Shown: positions 49,179 through 61,924 of the stretch, piece after piece
How the letters are laid out: every line of letters starts with the position of its first letter
How positions within the stretch are numbered: position 1 is the first letter of the stretch
From: Coptis chinensis
Lineage: Eukaryota; Streptophyta; Magnoliopsida; Ranunculales; Ranunculaceae
Direction of reading: 5' to 3'
NCBI GenBank assembly: GCA_015680905.1
Contig: CM027381.1
Span: 65,151,501 to 65,215,500 of the forward strand
Length of the DNA: 64,000 nucleotides
Position numbers and translations under genes: made by a program
The notes under the pieces: generated by a model
What the model saw: the letters and a program-made list of their open reading frames with translations, nothing else
What the model was told of the DNA's origin: nothing
Database searches by the model: none

Positions 49179-50825
49179 ATGGCCGAAGAAAGAGAGACTC
49201 CTCTCTCTGACTTTTATAAAGCCCTGAACGATAGCTCTAAGTCTTGCATCGTTCTTGTAGACCCAGTGGGGGATTTCCGAATCCCCCCAAATATATTTAA
49301 TTTGTTACCAGTTTTTCATGGGTTAGACCATGAGAAGCCTTATCAGCATATGCGTAGGATTGAACAAGTTCTTACCACATTCTATTATCCTACGGTAGGC
49401 GCGGAACAAATTAAACTGAAGGTGTTTTCTTTCACCCTAGCCGATAAGGCGGCGTCTTGGTTAACTGCCCAAGCGCTTAATTCTGTGGACTCATGGGCCA
49501 AACTTGTTCAATTGTTTATGGAACAATTTTACCCACCACTGAAGACAGATGAAATACTTTACAAGATTCATTTTTTCCGCCAGAATCCTCATGAATTTTT
49601 TTTTCTGAGGCCTGGAATCGTTTCACTAATCTTCTTATAGAGTGTCCACATCATAACCTTGCGAAAGACACGTTAGTTCGTGCCTTTTTCAAGGGGATTT
49701 TATACCATCATAAAGAGATTCTTGACATAATGAATGGGGGTAATTTCCTCAGTAAAGGAGCTTCAAAGGCTTATAGGTTTTTAGAAGATCAAACAAAGCG
49801 TAATAATAACTGGGGGGTAGTGACGATATCCCCCGCTCCGCTAGTTCTTCTTTAACAGTTAAGGCTGCCAGTATGTTTGAGATTAAATTTGATCATGAGC
49901 TTAAAACTTTAATCGAAACTCTCACTAAAAAGATAAAAGCTATTCCTATTCAACAAAAGCCTACCCCTGTCATGAATGTCAACTCTATTCCATGTAATTA
50001 CTGTTTGAGTCCTACGCATCCCGACTCCTATTGTCCTCTAGTCTATGAACATCCATCTGCACAGCCAGACAATGTTTGTTCAATTAATAGCGAACCTAAC
50101 GCACCTTAGCGACAAAACCCCAACTTCGGTTAGCAAAATAATCAACAAGTTACACCTCCAGGGTTTAATAATCAAAATGTTAGGTCAGCGAACAACTACA
50201 ACCAAGCTCCACCACGACAAGGACAAGAACAAGGTAATTATAATAATTATAACAATAATAATTATAATGCTAATTGAAGTATTGTTTCAGTTAATAATAA
50301 CTATCAGAACCCACATGTTAATAATCAACGTGAGATAGTTTTGTCACACCACCTATAACAACTACACATCCACAACTGGATTATTTTGACACCTTCATGC
50401 AAACCCAACAACAGATTTTATAGTCCATCCAACATTCCTTACAACAGTTAATCCAAGAGAAAGTACAACCAAAAGGTGTGTTTCCAGGTTAAACTATACC
50501 TAATCCTAAAATGCTAAACACAGCCTATGAAATAATTGGTAATATTAGTAATGAAAATGGAAACATAGGTGAGTTAAATGCCATCACCACTCTCCATTCT
50601 GGCAAAGTGGTTGATAACGCCGTAATTATGCCCATTGTTACACCACCAGTGGTCATAACAAATGAAAACTTACTAGATACCGAAATAGAAAGTGAAGATC
50701 CTACCCCTGTAGAGGTACCAGTTAAACCACAACCTAAGAAACAAAAAGCCAAGATTAAATATCCTATTGATCTATATGCTAAATATAGAGAGAAACGACC
50801 GTTTCCCCAGAGATTAGCCATGTAA
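49179..50825 (+). pseudogene. gag region of the outer Athila-like element (fossil)
   Basis: MAEERETPLSDFYKAL, DFRIPPNIFNLLPVFHGLDH, then the retrotransposon gag core (RIEQVLTTFYYPTVGAEQIK, ADKAASWLTAQAL, MEQFYPP), then an Asn/Gln-rich part with a zinc knuckle CNYCLSPTHPDSYC (Cx2Cx4Hx4C). This is the standard Athila gag order. Start chosen at the ATG conserved with 3,599. Broken. Confidence 0.85.
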
Positions 50826-51059
50826 AACAAGGATACAAATTTTGATGAGATTAGGGAAGTTTTTAAAAATCTAACGATAAACCTACCTTTTCTCGAAGCT
50901 ATGAAAAAGTTACCACAACATGCTAAATTTCTAAAAGAGTTGTGCACTACTAGGCATAAAACAAATATTCCTAAAGACGCATTTTTTAACTGAACAGTTT
51001 CCAACTTTATCCGAACATAATAGAATTGTTAAGTACAAGGACCCTAGGCGTTCTACTGT

Positions 51060-51480
51060 ACAATGAACCTTAGGGGATACTCACACGACAACTGCTCTAT
51101 TAGACTTGGAGGAGAATGTTAACTTACTCCCTTATTATCTCTATAAACAAATAGGTCTACAGTAGATGCAACCTACTAAAATGACGTTAAAATTTTTTAT
51201 TACCCAGCCGACTTCGTGATTCTCGACATAGAAGTCGCTAACGACTCTGTTCCTATCATTTTAGGGCATCCTTTCTTGGCTACCGCCAACGCGCTCATAA
51301 ACTGCCGCGATGGTTCGATGTCCTTGTCCTTTGGCCATCTTTCTGTTTAAGTAAATATTTTTAAAATGATGCAACAGTTACCTAATACGACTATCAATAG
51401 AGAGGTTAGCATGATCGAGAGCTTAGCTCAAGATTATTTTGACAATACGTTTCCTGATAATCAGATGCACTAATTTCTTT
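51060..51480 (+). pseudogene. Aspartic-protease-like region of the outer element (fossil)
   Basis: Shows LLPYYLYKQIGLQ and VANDSVPIILGHPFLATANA, then CRDGSMSLSFGHL. This is the C-terminal half of the retropepsin fold as found in Athila elements. The catalytic side is poorly kept. No reverse transcriptase follows. Confidence 0.65.
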
Positions 51481-51506
51481 CCTTCGGAAGTTCCAACCTT
51501 AACGCC

Positions 51507-52178
51507 ATGACAAAAGAAGAATTTTTCACCAAATATCCCAGTGATTCTTCTAACCCACCTATTAAAGAATGTCTTGCATATCTAAAATCTTCTGATGATA
51601 TAGACCTGAGAGCTCTAGCTGAGCACCATTCACCCACCTCACATTATCCTGTCACTCATTCACCTTCCATTAATGTTCTCTACCCTCCACCTTTTCAAAG
51701 GAACCTTGAGTTTGCACTTGACACTCTTGTTTCTCCTGTGCTTCATGATTTTCTAAACTCTCCTAGTAAGAAACTACTACCTAAAGTACCACCCAATATC
51801 TTCATTTTCAGATGTTTGGTAATACCAACCCATACCACAAATGAGTTTTATGCTAAACTCACATTCTCATTTTTTCCATTCCTTACTTCAAAAATTCATC
51901 CATATTCACCATATCTTCCACAACCATCCATTTTTTCACGATCATTCACTTGGCCACCCTTTCATTGGTGGAAAAAGAAAACTTTGCATGCTAGGTTAGG
52001 TTCTAGATCCATCAGTATTCACTCTCATCCCGCTATGCCACGTTTTGGGCAATCATGGTGCTTGATTGTGTTTGGGTGTGTTTTCTGTGATCATTATTTA
52101 TGGAACGATCCACAACTATTTTGGTTGTTGATATATGGTAAACTGCATGTTCATTATATATATATATATATGTTTTAG
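51507..52178 (+). pseudogene. Short ORF after the protease region of the outer element (fossil)
   Basis: A 223-codon frame (MTKEEFFTKYPSDSSNPP .. CLIVFGCVFCDHYLWNDPQL) matching the ORF at 6,099-6,710. It is followed by CCGGGCCCTTCCTCTGGAG and GTAAGTACCGGATCCTAAG, also shared with the first element (6,786-6,832). No domain recognised. Confidence 0.55.
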
Positions 52179-53237
52179 ATAAAGTCTTGAGTATATGACT
52201 ATAAAAGACTCATTTTATTATTTGGTGTACTCCATTCCAATCTTATATTTTGGTAAGTGCACCATTTAGGTAACCGGGCCCTTCCTCTGGAGTGTGTGGC
52301 TGTAAGTACCGGATCCTAAGTCTATGTTTAACATAATTCACATTTTCCACTCTTGCATGTTTTCTCAGTTTTTGAATTATGTTTCTCTATAGTGTAAATT
52401 ATGTCTTTATTGCTTTATTGTTTTCCCTTATATTAATCCGTATTCATAAAAAGTAATTTTTTTTAAAACCATAAAAATAGTAATCTAGCAAGTCTCGGGA
52501 ATCTGACTTTAAAAGACCCACATTTTTAAATAAATTTTTTAAACTATGTTGTTTAAAATTTGTTTGGGGTGGGGTGTTTGGTTTTTCCTTTTCTTGATCT
52601 CTCAACTTTCTATTCTTGTTGTTTATGCCGTTTAGTCGTATTTCGATTCGGATTAACAATATCTATAAATTTAGATTTCATTTGATCACAAAACTTATGT
52701 CATGCACTCACTTCAAGGTGTTTTATATTTTCTCATATGTCAACCACGGTTAGAATTGAGTTTTTTTTTTATGGATCATTGGATTGTACTATCTGTGCTG
52801 ATCGTTTTAATAGCTCATTCGCAAAAATCTGACCGTTAACGAATCAAGAATTTTAGTTTAAAGTTTGCGCGCATAAGGACATAATGGGCTTTTTTTGAAT
52901 TTGTTTGGGTTTGGGCCCAAAACCTTGTATGCACGTGTTTCTCCATCACCTTCAAGGAGAACCCCTTCACGAGTTCCCCTCCATCTTCACGCCTCCATCA
53001 ACCTCCATTAACGAAACACCAAACCAAAAAAAAAAAACCCGATTCTTATAACTCCAATTAAACAACCCTACTCCAATTTTGCTATTCCAAATCATCTTTT
53101 CCATCTCCACCTCCATTAAACCACCAAAAACCCAACATTCATCGTGCACCCACACCACTCAAACCACAATTCGATTCCTTGTTTCAATACCTCTCCTCCA
53201 CCTTACCTTAACCCCATTTTCGAATTCAAAAACCTCA

Positions 53238-54288
53238 ATGGCTGCTAAAAATCGCAAAATTCTTCCCGAACAAGTTTTCACCTTCGACCAATTTTCCCCC
53301 TTTTATGGTGATAAGATGAGACGTAGGAAATGGCAGAAGTTTTGGTATAAGGAGAATGATTTTTACCACCCGAATTTGGTTTTGAATTTTTACAAGAAGA
53401 GGGAAATTGAGGGTAAGAGGATTTTTGTGAAGGTGAATGGGACGAGGAGAGAAGTTTGTACGGGTATGTTGGCTAGGATTCTAGGCGTTAAGCCAAGACA
53501 CAACCTCGTAGTCACAGTACAGGAATCGCAGTGGGGTGGAATACAGGCATTGATGAGAGAGACTATTTTGGAAGGAAAGTACAATGTGAGATCGCATTGT
53601 GTTTGATAGTCGTTTCTGAGAACCAACCAGCTGGCTGTAGCTCAATGGGTTGGTAAGAACATCATTGGCACCTCGAAAGTCAGTGATATCAGTTTGAACT
53701 GTCTGCACGTTCTATCGATATTGCAGGAGAAGAGGTATGAATTTTGCACCCTTGACTTCGTGTTAAATCTGATTAGAGGCGTTGGAAACCATTTTGCACC
53801 CTACCCTGTTTTGATTACTAAGATAATGTTGCATTTTGGTGCTGTTCCAAAAACTAATCAGATTATGTTGAAGTTGTATTCAAATGCAAAGATTTATTCG
53901 GAATGTGTTCAGAAGACATGGCGGTTGCCTGAGGATAGGGTTGCTGATTCAGACGAGGATGAGGAAGATACAGCATGTTTTGAGGTCGATGCCTTGGAGA
54001 AGGTTACTTCTGATAGAGAACGCATGGCATTGCTTCACCGTGGCATGCGTTCTCTTAATACCATTTGTGTGGATCTGCGGACTAGGTAGGTGAACATCCA
54101 TCAGAATTTTGAGGAGCTCAGTGTGAGTAATCGTGAGCTCCAGACTACCATGGAGACCCTAGTCCAGTGTGATAAGGAGCATGAGAAATCCATGAACGCA
54201 TATCTAGAGAGTCAGCGGAAGTTCCAAGTGGGAGTTCTACGACGCTAGCCACCCTATCAGAGTTCTACTTCTGACGAGTCTGAGAGGC
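53238..54288 (+). pseudogene. ORF X (Transposase_32-like) of the outer element (fossil)
   Basis: MAAKNRKILPEQVFTFDQF, then FYHPNLVLNFYKKREIEGKR and VNGTRREVCTGMLARILGVK, then NCLHVLSILQEKRYEF, and LITKIMLHFGAVP near the end of the globular part. An acidic run (DSDEDEEDTACFEVD) and MALLHRGMRSLNTICVDL follow. 'FY.......V.V.G..........ILG' and 'P..LI......GV' resemble the plant Transposase_32 domain of Athila 3' ORFs. The inner element lies at its 3' end. The fold function is unknown. Broken. Confidence 0.65.
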
Positions 54289-55809
54289 TGATAAGAGCCC
54301 AAAACTATAGTTTTAACCCCTTAACAATATTACTTTTAGACCAATTATGTGATTAATAAGTAAGAGTTAGTATTGTTATCGTGTTCTTATGTATTTCAGG
54401 CATTGGAGTTGGATATGTATAGAAATGCGCCTCTTTTGTGAGATAATGGAGCAAGGGTTGGTTATTGAGAAGTTCTATGATTAAAGACCGAGATTCAAGG
54501 AGAAAAGGCCTTTTTAAACCCGGTCAAAGCTAAAAAGTCAAAGTTAACGCGGGTAGAAATAGCACACAAAAGTCAGCAGAACTTCCGAAAGTCGTATTTT
54601 TGGACTAAGACCTTGGAATTGGGCCTACTTTATGTCAAAACGACCGTCTTGGAATGAGCTTTCCAATGGTCCAATTCTTAACCCAATCAGAGGAGAATAA
54701 GTGGATGAAAAATCTATTAAAGTCAAATCCAGCTGAAAAGGCCTCTGTGGACTGAAAAAATTGGGTTTTGGGCTCGTTTTTCCGGCCCAAAACATGGCTC
54801 CTCAGCCCATGCACGAAAAAGTGGATCTGGTCTCCTCCATTTGAAGACAGAAGACTTAGCTCTTAAGCATTTAACTTTTTTTAGTTAGCCATTAATCCAA
54901 GAACTTGTTTTTAGATCTAGTTTTTACATTCAATTAATTAGTTTTAGAACAAAGTAGATTATTATTTAGAATCAGATTTAGTTTTATAATAAAGTATTAG
55001 TTTTTCATTTCAATTTAGTTTATTGATTCAATTCTTATTTAGATTTAGTTGTCTTAAATTCATAATTAGTTATTTTAATTTGATAATTAGTATTCATAAT
55101 CTTAGTTCTAAATTAGTTTTAAATTCACTTTAATCCATTTTGAATCTTAGACTATTGTTAAATTAGATTATAAAGTTTAATCATTTATTCAATAATGAGT
55201 TGTTATATTTGTTTTTGTTTAAGAAATGATACTAGAATGATTCAAAGCTAAAACCTCCATTAGAGGGGTTTGAAGAAGCCTTGATGAAACTTGATTTCGA
55301 TTAGTGTAGAATAGTTCGTAATGTTTTATTCCATTCTAGAAAGTAATTATTTCACCATGAGAATGAGTTTGATTGTTTCACATGCTAGTTGTTAGTTGGT
55401 AGGGATTACCATGAACAATTAGGGATTAAAAACACCCAATTGTTATGCGGAAGCATTGCAATTCGGATTACGACAATTCTTCATTAGTAAATTAAGTCGC
55501 ATTAAGGTGGAATCAAATCCCCTAATTCATTATCATATAGTCAACTTAGTATTTTAGTATTTTGAATTATCACATCTTGTTTAGTATAATTTTCATCATT
55601 ACTCTCATCAACTTTGATAGAACTGATAATCTTAGTTAACGTAAATTCTAAAGAATTAGGAGTGGAACGAACTTTCTATTCCAATTATATTGCAATAGCA
55701 TCGAGAGTAAAAAACTTTGATAACATAAGCACGTAAATTGTTTTAGTTTTACTTGCGTTTGAGTCACGTTGATTATTCGTAGGTAAAACTATCATTTTAC
55801 ATTTTATCA
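54289..55809 (+). repeat. 5' LTR of the inner Athila-like element
   Basis: 1,521 bp, TGATAAGAGCCC..TTTATCA. Directly followed by the best-kept primer site of the window. Landmarks GAGTGGAACGAACTTTCTA and CGAGAGTAAAAAACTTTGAT are shared with its partner. Confidence 0.92.
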
Positions 55810-55811
55810 AA

Positions 55812-55829
55812 TGGCGCCACTGCCGGGGA
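55812..55829 (+). promoter_or_regulatory. Primer binding site, inner element
   Basis: TGGCGCCACTGCCGGGGA, complementary to a plant tRNA-Asp 3' end except for two positions (expected TGGCGCCGTTGCCGGGG). It starts two bases after the LTR. Confidence 0.8.
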
Positions 55830-55839
55830 AAAGTGTACT

Positions 55840-56153
55840 TCTAATGTAGAATGCATGTCAGTGCTTTATCGTGGCATGCGTTCTCTTAATACTATTTGTG
55901 AAGATCTCTAGACTCGGTAGACTACCATACATCAGAATTATGAGACTTGTGCCCAGCGGGAGGATGAGCGTTGAGAAGAGATGAAAGCATTTATGGAGGT
56001 ACATCGTAAGTTCCGAGTAGAAATGCTAGAACGCTTGCCACCCCAGGGGGGGTTCTTCTGAGGAGGAGGCGTCTGTGAGGAATGAACGTCGTTGAAGAAG
56101 GACGACTGACTCTGGCCCTTCTTTGTCTCAGAACCCATTTTCATCTCGTGGCT
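55840..56153 (+). pseudogene. 3' end of ORF X in the inner element (fossil)
   Basis: VLYRGMRSLNTICEDL, then EEMKAFMEVHRKFRVEMLER and a tail with TTDSGPSLS, parallel to 54,015-54,288 and 61,229-61,292 of the outer copy. Only this end of the ORF is present. A polypurine-like TTGTTTGGGGGCGG follows at 56,341. Confidence 0.65.
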
Positions 56154-56644
56154 AGTTGTTTAGAAAAATTTGTTGTTTTGATGTAAATTTTTATTGTTTT
56201 TATTAGTTTGGATGTTAAGTTGTTGAATTCAGTAGTTAAATTTGAATTCGGTAGTTAATTATAATTTGAATTTCGATTTGAATTTAATTTGGTTTTTTTA
56301 ACGCATGCGATGATTGTTGCGTTAATCCCACCTTCCCGAATTGTTTGGGGGCGGTATTATTTCTTTTAGCATTATTGTTTTTATGATCCACCATTTTAGA
56401 AGTAATATTTCGATGATTGTTGGGAATGTTGCCGATATTGGCATAACTATAATTAGATATTGTGGTAGGATGAAATTTCAATGAGTTAGGAAATTGCTAT
56501 TCTAAATTCAATCTAAAATATATTAGGTTTGTTTTAGAATAATGAATATGGGTTGTTTCTGTTTTAAGTTTTGGAAATATTTTGTTTCCGGCAATTGCCT
56601 TAAAATTTTTGGCAACTTGTCGATTCGTTTTAGAAACTAAAACC

Positions 56645-56653
56645 CTATATATA
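56645..56653 (+). promoter_or_regulatory. TATA-like box upstream of ORF Y, inner element
   Basis: CTATATATA, 324 bases before the ORF Y start, followed by CTTCATTCTACACTC. Matches the arrangement at 9,361 and 61,804. Confidence 0.4.
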
Positions 56654-56968
56654 CTTTCTTCATTCTACACTCAAAACCCACACATCTCACTTTCATCTCT
56701 TACCTTAAACCTCCAATTTTTCCTCTTGATTTTTACTGCACCCTATTCTTCACACACACGAGCACGACGACCAGCCCTTAGCAAGACCAATTACGAAGCA
56801 CCTAGCACCACCACAGCGTTTCGATTTCGATTTCCATCGAAGCTACCAGCGCCTACTACCAAGGCTATTTTGGAGCGCCCCCATGCCCTGACCTTTGTAG
56901 CCACGAAAATTCTGATTTTTTGTGGGTTGTTCCAGGGTTGTTTGCAACTCTTCTAGAGAGTAGTTATT

Positions 56969-57889
56969 ATGATGACATCTCCTACGGTCATACCGGAGCA
57001 GTCTTTTGAAGACTTGTTGGGAAGCGACACCTATGGTGTTTGGTTCTGCGAGGTGATAATACACGTAGACTGGGAACCGCTAATGGTAAGACCTGATGAA
57101 CTTTATTCTCCTGCACTTACATCTTATTTTTATGATAATTGTAAGTTTTTTGATAGACTGGATGGAGAACAAGTGTTCTCTGTCACCATTAAGGATGAAC
57201 AAATGGAAATTACCAGGTTCTTGATAGCCTTTGTTCTTGGACTTGCTATGCCCATTGAAATATAAGACTCACAGGCCTATTTGGTCGATAATATGTACCT
57301 TTATATCTATGAGAATTTGCATGAGCATTATGGGGCAGGAATCTTTAGGATAGAGGACCAAGGGGAATATAACGTCGCCCTTGGAAGCATGTCCATGAAC
57401 GTGGGCATTGTTATGTTTTGGATCATGCTAAACATTAGAGGGGAATGGCGTTATTCTTCTGCGAATGACGAAATTTGTGATATTTTCCTTGCTTTAGCTG
57501 GGGGACGTATACTCTATGATATTCCCCATACCCTAATGTCTAGTTTAGCATGAGCCCATAGCATGAGGCATAAGTACCTTCTTATGCCTGTTTTAGTTTG
57601 TCATATTATGCTATGTTTCTTCCCTATTTTTTGTGCCCGCTTCACGGGTTGGGTTGGGGTCGACAGTGTGAGACCCACCAATTGAATTATTCGATCTTTT
57701 CGTGCAATGACTTGGCAAGGGTGGAGGATACAACCTCATCAGGTTGCACCTTACACCCCATCCGACTAAGTGGCACTTAACAGGTTAGCAATCATAGATG
57801 ATAAATGGCGTGAGACTTGGCAAGTCATCATGGCGCGGCAGGATGCGAAGGAATCTCATTTCTTTATAGAAGAGGAGGATGACGCTTAA
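56969..57889 (+). pseudogene. ORF Y of the inner element (fossil)
   Basis: MMTSPTVIPEQSFEDLLGSD, then PDELYSPALTSYFYDNCKFF, DGEQVFSVTIKDEQMEITRF, LIAFVLGLAMP, GEYNVALGSMSMNVGIVMF and FLALAGGRILYDIPHTLMSS, with the 'MRHKYLLMP' block after it and an acidic end (EEEDDA). Length of about 305 codons is the same in all three copies. It resembles ORF X in the order of its hydrophobic blocks. Function unknown. Broken. Confidence 0.7.
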
Positions 57890-59706
57890 ACGATGGAGTT
57901 AAGGTAAGTTTTTAATTTTAGTTAGTGTCTGCTTACGTCCCAAGCACTTTAATTCTTGTTATCCCCATAACGGGCAGAACTCATATAGAGTTGCGTCTGT
58001 TTTTATTTTCTATATTAGTACGTTTTAACCTTGTTTTGCAGATGTTCCAAAATTTCACGCGTTTCCATGGTATTTTTCTACCCTTTTTATTTCAATACTT
58101 TGAGGAGAAAGCATGCTTCTTGTTTGGGGGTGGCATAGAAACACGAGTAATTAATGCATCTGTTAGGATATAGATATGTACAATATGCACTTGTTTTCTA
58201 ATAAAAATTTCAAAATTTCAAAAATATAAATAAAAAGTTTATGTTAAACACTTAGGAATATTTGTATTGTTTCTTTCTCTATGCTCTTAATAATCTAGAA
58301 GTTTCACGTTAGCTTTTGCATTAGAATAGTTTTTAGAAACTTAGGTTAATATGTAGGTAATAATTTTTGCATCTTTTTATAAATATATATTACATGAGTA
58401 TCTATGATTGTTTGGAAGTAAGTTTCTGAAATCTAGGCTAGAGTTCTACAAATCCTGTGAGAATATAGCCTAAAGCCTTATATGAGTGAAACATTTGAGA
58501 AATGACACAAGGGAGAAGTAAAATCCAGATAGAGAAATCACACGTCCACTTGCTTGATCACTATACCATATCCTAAGTGAGAATTTAGGCCCTCTTTGGA
58601 TCGATATAACCAAAAATTCAAACCTATATGAAATTATTTTCCACTAGTCGCCCCTCTGAGCCTTTCTTTAGCATTTCATAAACCGCAAATCCTTTACCCT
58701 TTTACAAAAACAAAACAAAATAAAAAATCGACTTACCTATTTTAGAACGAGTCTGAGAATAGAGATGAAGAATAGAAAAGGGAAAGACCTTTCAAATTAA
58801 GAATTTGTTAGTCGCTTCAAATAAGAAAAGAAAGTTTCCATCCAATAAAAAAAAATAAAAATAAAATAAATAAAGGAAAATAAAAAGTTAGAACTCCAAA
58901 AACATAATCAAAGTAGTCAAAGGCCAAAGGAAAAGAAAAATATGGCTAAGGATGGAAACAAAGTGTAAAAGCAAAAGTACAGAACAAGGTTTTCTCTAGT
59001 TACATAATAAGAAGACTCTATTATCTCAGACTGGTTCTTTTTGAATATCCATTTTCTTCATTCTTAAACTATCACCTAATCTCCGCAACACCTAAATAAG
59101 ACCTCTAGCTCAATTAGGAATAGGTTAGTGTGATAGGAAGTGGCAGATGTGTTTGATCGACTTCGGCTTCCTTATGTGTCATTGAGATTATAAGGTAAAG
59201 TGTGCCCACTGCACACTGGAGTAGCGAAACTTGAGCGGAAAAATTAGAGTGTTTTTGTCTTGATATTTATGTGAGGGCCTACTTAATGACGCTATTCCAA
59301 AGTTTCAGAAACAGACATGTTAGTACATTTCATAATATTACTCATTGTATATATGTTTCTTCATAGATGATTGATTATTATACATATATTAGCTTAGGTG
59401 TCAACTTGATTATTCTGTATTCATTGCTAGTGAGATGTATAGATTATTGAGACATAAATAAGGAAACACTAGTTTTATTTCTTAGTCGTTGTAGTATAGA
59501 TGAAGTTTGTGAGTATCTTCACTAGAAAACTCTCACGAGGCTATAACTTGTTCACTAGGGAATTCCTAGTAGTTTAAGGCCTTGTTGCATATGGTTAATG
59601 CAATCGCACTCGGCGAAACGAGATTAGTTAGAACTACATTTTTGGTCCCTTATGCTAATTTCTCATATTTGCTTGAGGACAAGCAAAATGCTGTTTTGGG
59701 GTGGTT
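57890..59706 (+). other. 3' noncoding region and polypurine tract, inner element
   Basis: Parallels 10,714-12,555 throughout. Holds TTGAGGAGAAAGCATGC with TTGTTTGGGGGTGG (58,099-58,134), an A-rich stretch (58,690-58,960), and TTGAGGACAAGCAAAATGC with GTTTTGGGGTGGTT (59,671-59,706), which abuts the 3' LTR. Confidence 0.75.
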
Positions 59707-61228
59707 TGATAAGAGCCTAAAACTGTAGTTTTAACCCCTTAACAATATTACTTTTAGATCAATTATGTGATTAATAAGTAAGAGTTAGTGTTGTTATCGT
59801 GTTCTTATGTATTTCAGGCATTGGAGTCGGATATGTACATAAATGCGCCCCTTTTGTGAGATAATGGAGCAAGGGTTGGTTACTAAGAAGTTCTATGATT
59901 AAAGGCCAAGATTCAAGGAGAAAAAGCCTTTTTAAAGCCCGGTCAAAGCTGAAAAGTCAAAGTCAACGCGGGCAGAAATAGCGCACAAAAGTCAGCAAAA
60001 CTTCCGGAAACCGTATCTTTGGACTAAAACCTTGGAATTGGGCCTACCTTATGTCAAAACAACTGGCTCGGAACGAGCTTCCCAATGGTCCAAGCCTTAA
60101 CCCAATCAGAGGAGACGAAGTAGACTAAAAGGCTGTTGAAGTCAAATCCAGCTGAAAAGGCCTCTGTAGACTGAAAAATTGGGTTTTGGGCTCGTTTTTC
60201 CGGCCCAAAACATGCCTCCTCAACCCATGTACGAAAAAGTGGATCTGGTCTCCTCCATTTGAAGACACAAGATTTAGCTCTTAAGCATCTAGTTTTTTGT
60301 AGTTAGCCATTAATCCAAGAACTTGTTTTTAGATCTAGTTTTTACATTCAATTAATTAGTTTTAGAAGAAAGTAGATTATTATTTAGAATCAGATTTAGT
60401 TTTATAATAAAGTATTAGTTTTTTTTTTCAATTTAGTTTATTGATTCAATTCTTATTTAGATTTAGTTGTCTTAAATTCATAATTAGTTGTTTTAATTTG
60501 ATAATTAGTATTCATAATCTTGGTTCTAAATTAGTTTTAAATTCAGTTTAATCCATTTTGAATCTTAAACTATTGATAAATTAGATTATAAAGTTTAATC
60601 ATTTATTCAATAATGAGTTGTTATATTTGTTATTGTTTAAGAAATAATAGTATAATGATTCAAGGCTAAAACTTCCATTAGAGGGGTTTGAAGAAGCCTT
60701 GATGAAACTTGATTTCGATTTGTGTAGAATAGTTCATAATGTTTTATTCAATTCTAGAAAGTAATTATTTCACCATGAGAATGTGTTTGATTGCTTCACA
60801 TGCTAGTTATTAGTTGGTAGAGATTACCATGAACAATTATGAATTAGAAACACCCAATTGTTATGTGGAAGCATTGCCATTCAGATTACGACAATTCTTC
60901 GTTAGTAAATTAAGTCGAATTAAGGTGGAATCAAATCCCCCTAATTCATTATCATATAGTCAATTTAGTATTTTATTATTTTGAATTATCGCATCTTGTT
61001 TAGTATAATTTCCATCATTACTCTCATCGACTTTGATAGAACTGATAATCTTAGTTAAAGTAAATTCTAAAAAACTAGGAGTGGAACGAACTTTCTATTC
61101 CAATTATATTGCAATAGCATCGAGAGTAGAAAACTTTGATAACATAAGCACGTAAATCGTTTTAGTTTTACTTGCGTTTGAGTCTCGTTGCTTATTCGTA
61201 GGTAAAACTATCATTTTACATTTTATTA
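59707..61228 (+). repeat. 3' LTR of the inner Athila-like element
   Basis: 1,522 bp, TGATAAGAGCCT..TTTTATTA, followed by GAGGT and the continuing ORF X sequence of the outer element. Confidence 0.92.
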
Positions 61229-61292
61229 GAGGTATGAGCGTCATCGACGCAGGACTGATGACTCGGAACCATCCTCATCTTGTGGCTCGTAG
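61229..61292 (+). pseudogene. End of ORF X of the outer element, beyond the inner insertion
   Basis: A short charged tail (YERHRRRTDDSEPSSSCGS) then a stop, matching the tail of the inner element's ORF X. A polypurine-like TTTGTTTGGGGATGG follows at about 61,480. Confidence 0.65.
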
Positions 61293-61803
61293 TTTAGTTG
61301 TATTGTGTTTAGGAATTTTTCCCTGTTTTCAGTAGAATTTTATTTTGAGTTGTTTAGTCTATTAGCTAAATTTGGATTATGTAATTGTTTTTGAATATTT
61401 GGTTGTTAGTTAAAATTTAAGTTTAATTAAATCTTTGTCTAAGCATGTTGTTGTTTTTCATGAATCCCACTTTTCCGATTTGTTTGGGGATGGGATTAAT
61501 TGTTCAACATTGTTTTTACTCTATCCACCATTTTGGAAGTTATTGTTGAAAAATTGTGAGAATATGATTATGAGAGAATGTTGGTAATTTGGTATGGCTA
61601 GGATCATATACTGTTGTAGTGGTGAAATTTCAATGAGTGGAATTAGGAAGTTGTTATTTTAATTTCAAGCCAAAAAGCTATTGGTTTATTTTTAGAATAT
61701 GAATCTAGTCTGTTTCTGTTTTGGTTTTAGAAATATTCTATTTCCGTCAATTGTCGTAACAATTTGGGAAACTTGTAGAATTAGATTAAGAAACTAAAAC
61801 CTC

Positions 61804-61812
61804 TCTATATAT
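61804..61812 (+). promoter_or_regulatory. TATA-like box upstream of ORF Y, outer element
   Basis: TCTATATAT about 407 bases before the ORF Y start, followed by TTCACTCTACACTAAAAACC. Confidence 0.4.
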
Positions 61813-61924
61813 CCTTGATTCACTCTACACTAAAAACCACAACTTTCACTTTGCATCTCTCACCTTGAACCTCTCAATTTTTTTCTTCCTTCTATTTTTC
61901 ACTTAAGAACACTCAAGATACACA

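Larger units (their letters stand above)
54289..61228 (+). mobile_element. Inner Athila-like element, short form, nested in ORF X of the outer one
   Basis: LTRs at 54,289-55,809 and 59,707-61,228, flanked by GAGGC (54,284-54,288) and GAGGT (61,229-61,233), a 5-bp duplication with one change. Parts: LTR, primer site (TGGCGCCACTGCCGGGGA, 55,812-55,829), the end of ORF X (55,840-56,153), ORF Y (56,969-57,889), 3' noncoding region, polypurine tract and LTR. It has no gag, protease, reverse transcriptase or integrase, so it is a reduced member of the family. LTRs differ by about 4 percent by eye, implying an age of a few million years. ORFs are broken. Confidence 0.9.

Noticed and set aside
52155-52172. 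TATATATATATA run as a promoter
   Set aside because: A simple AT dinucleotide run at the end of a fossil ORF, not shared with the first copy.
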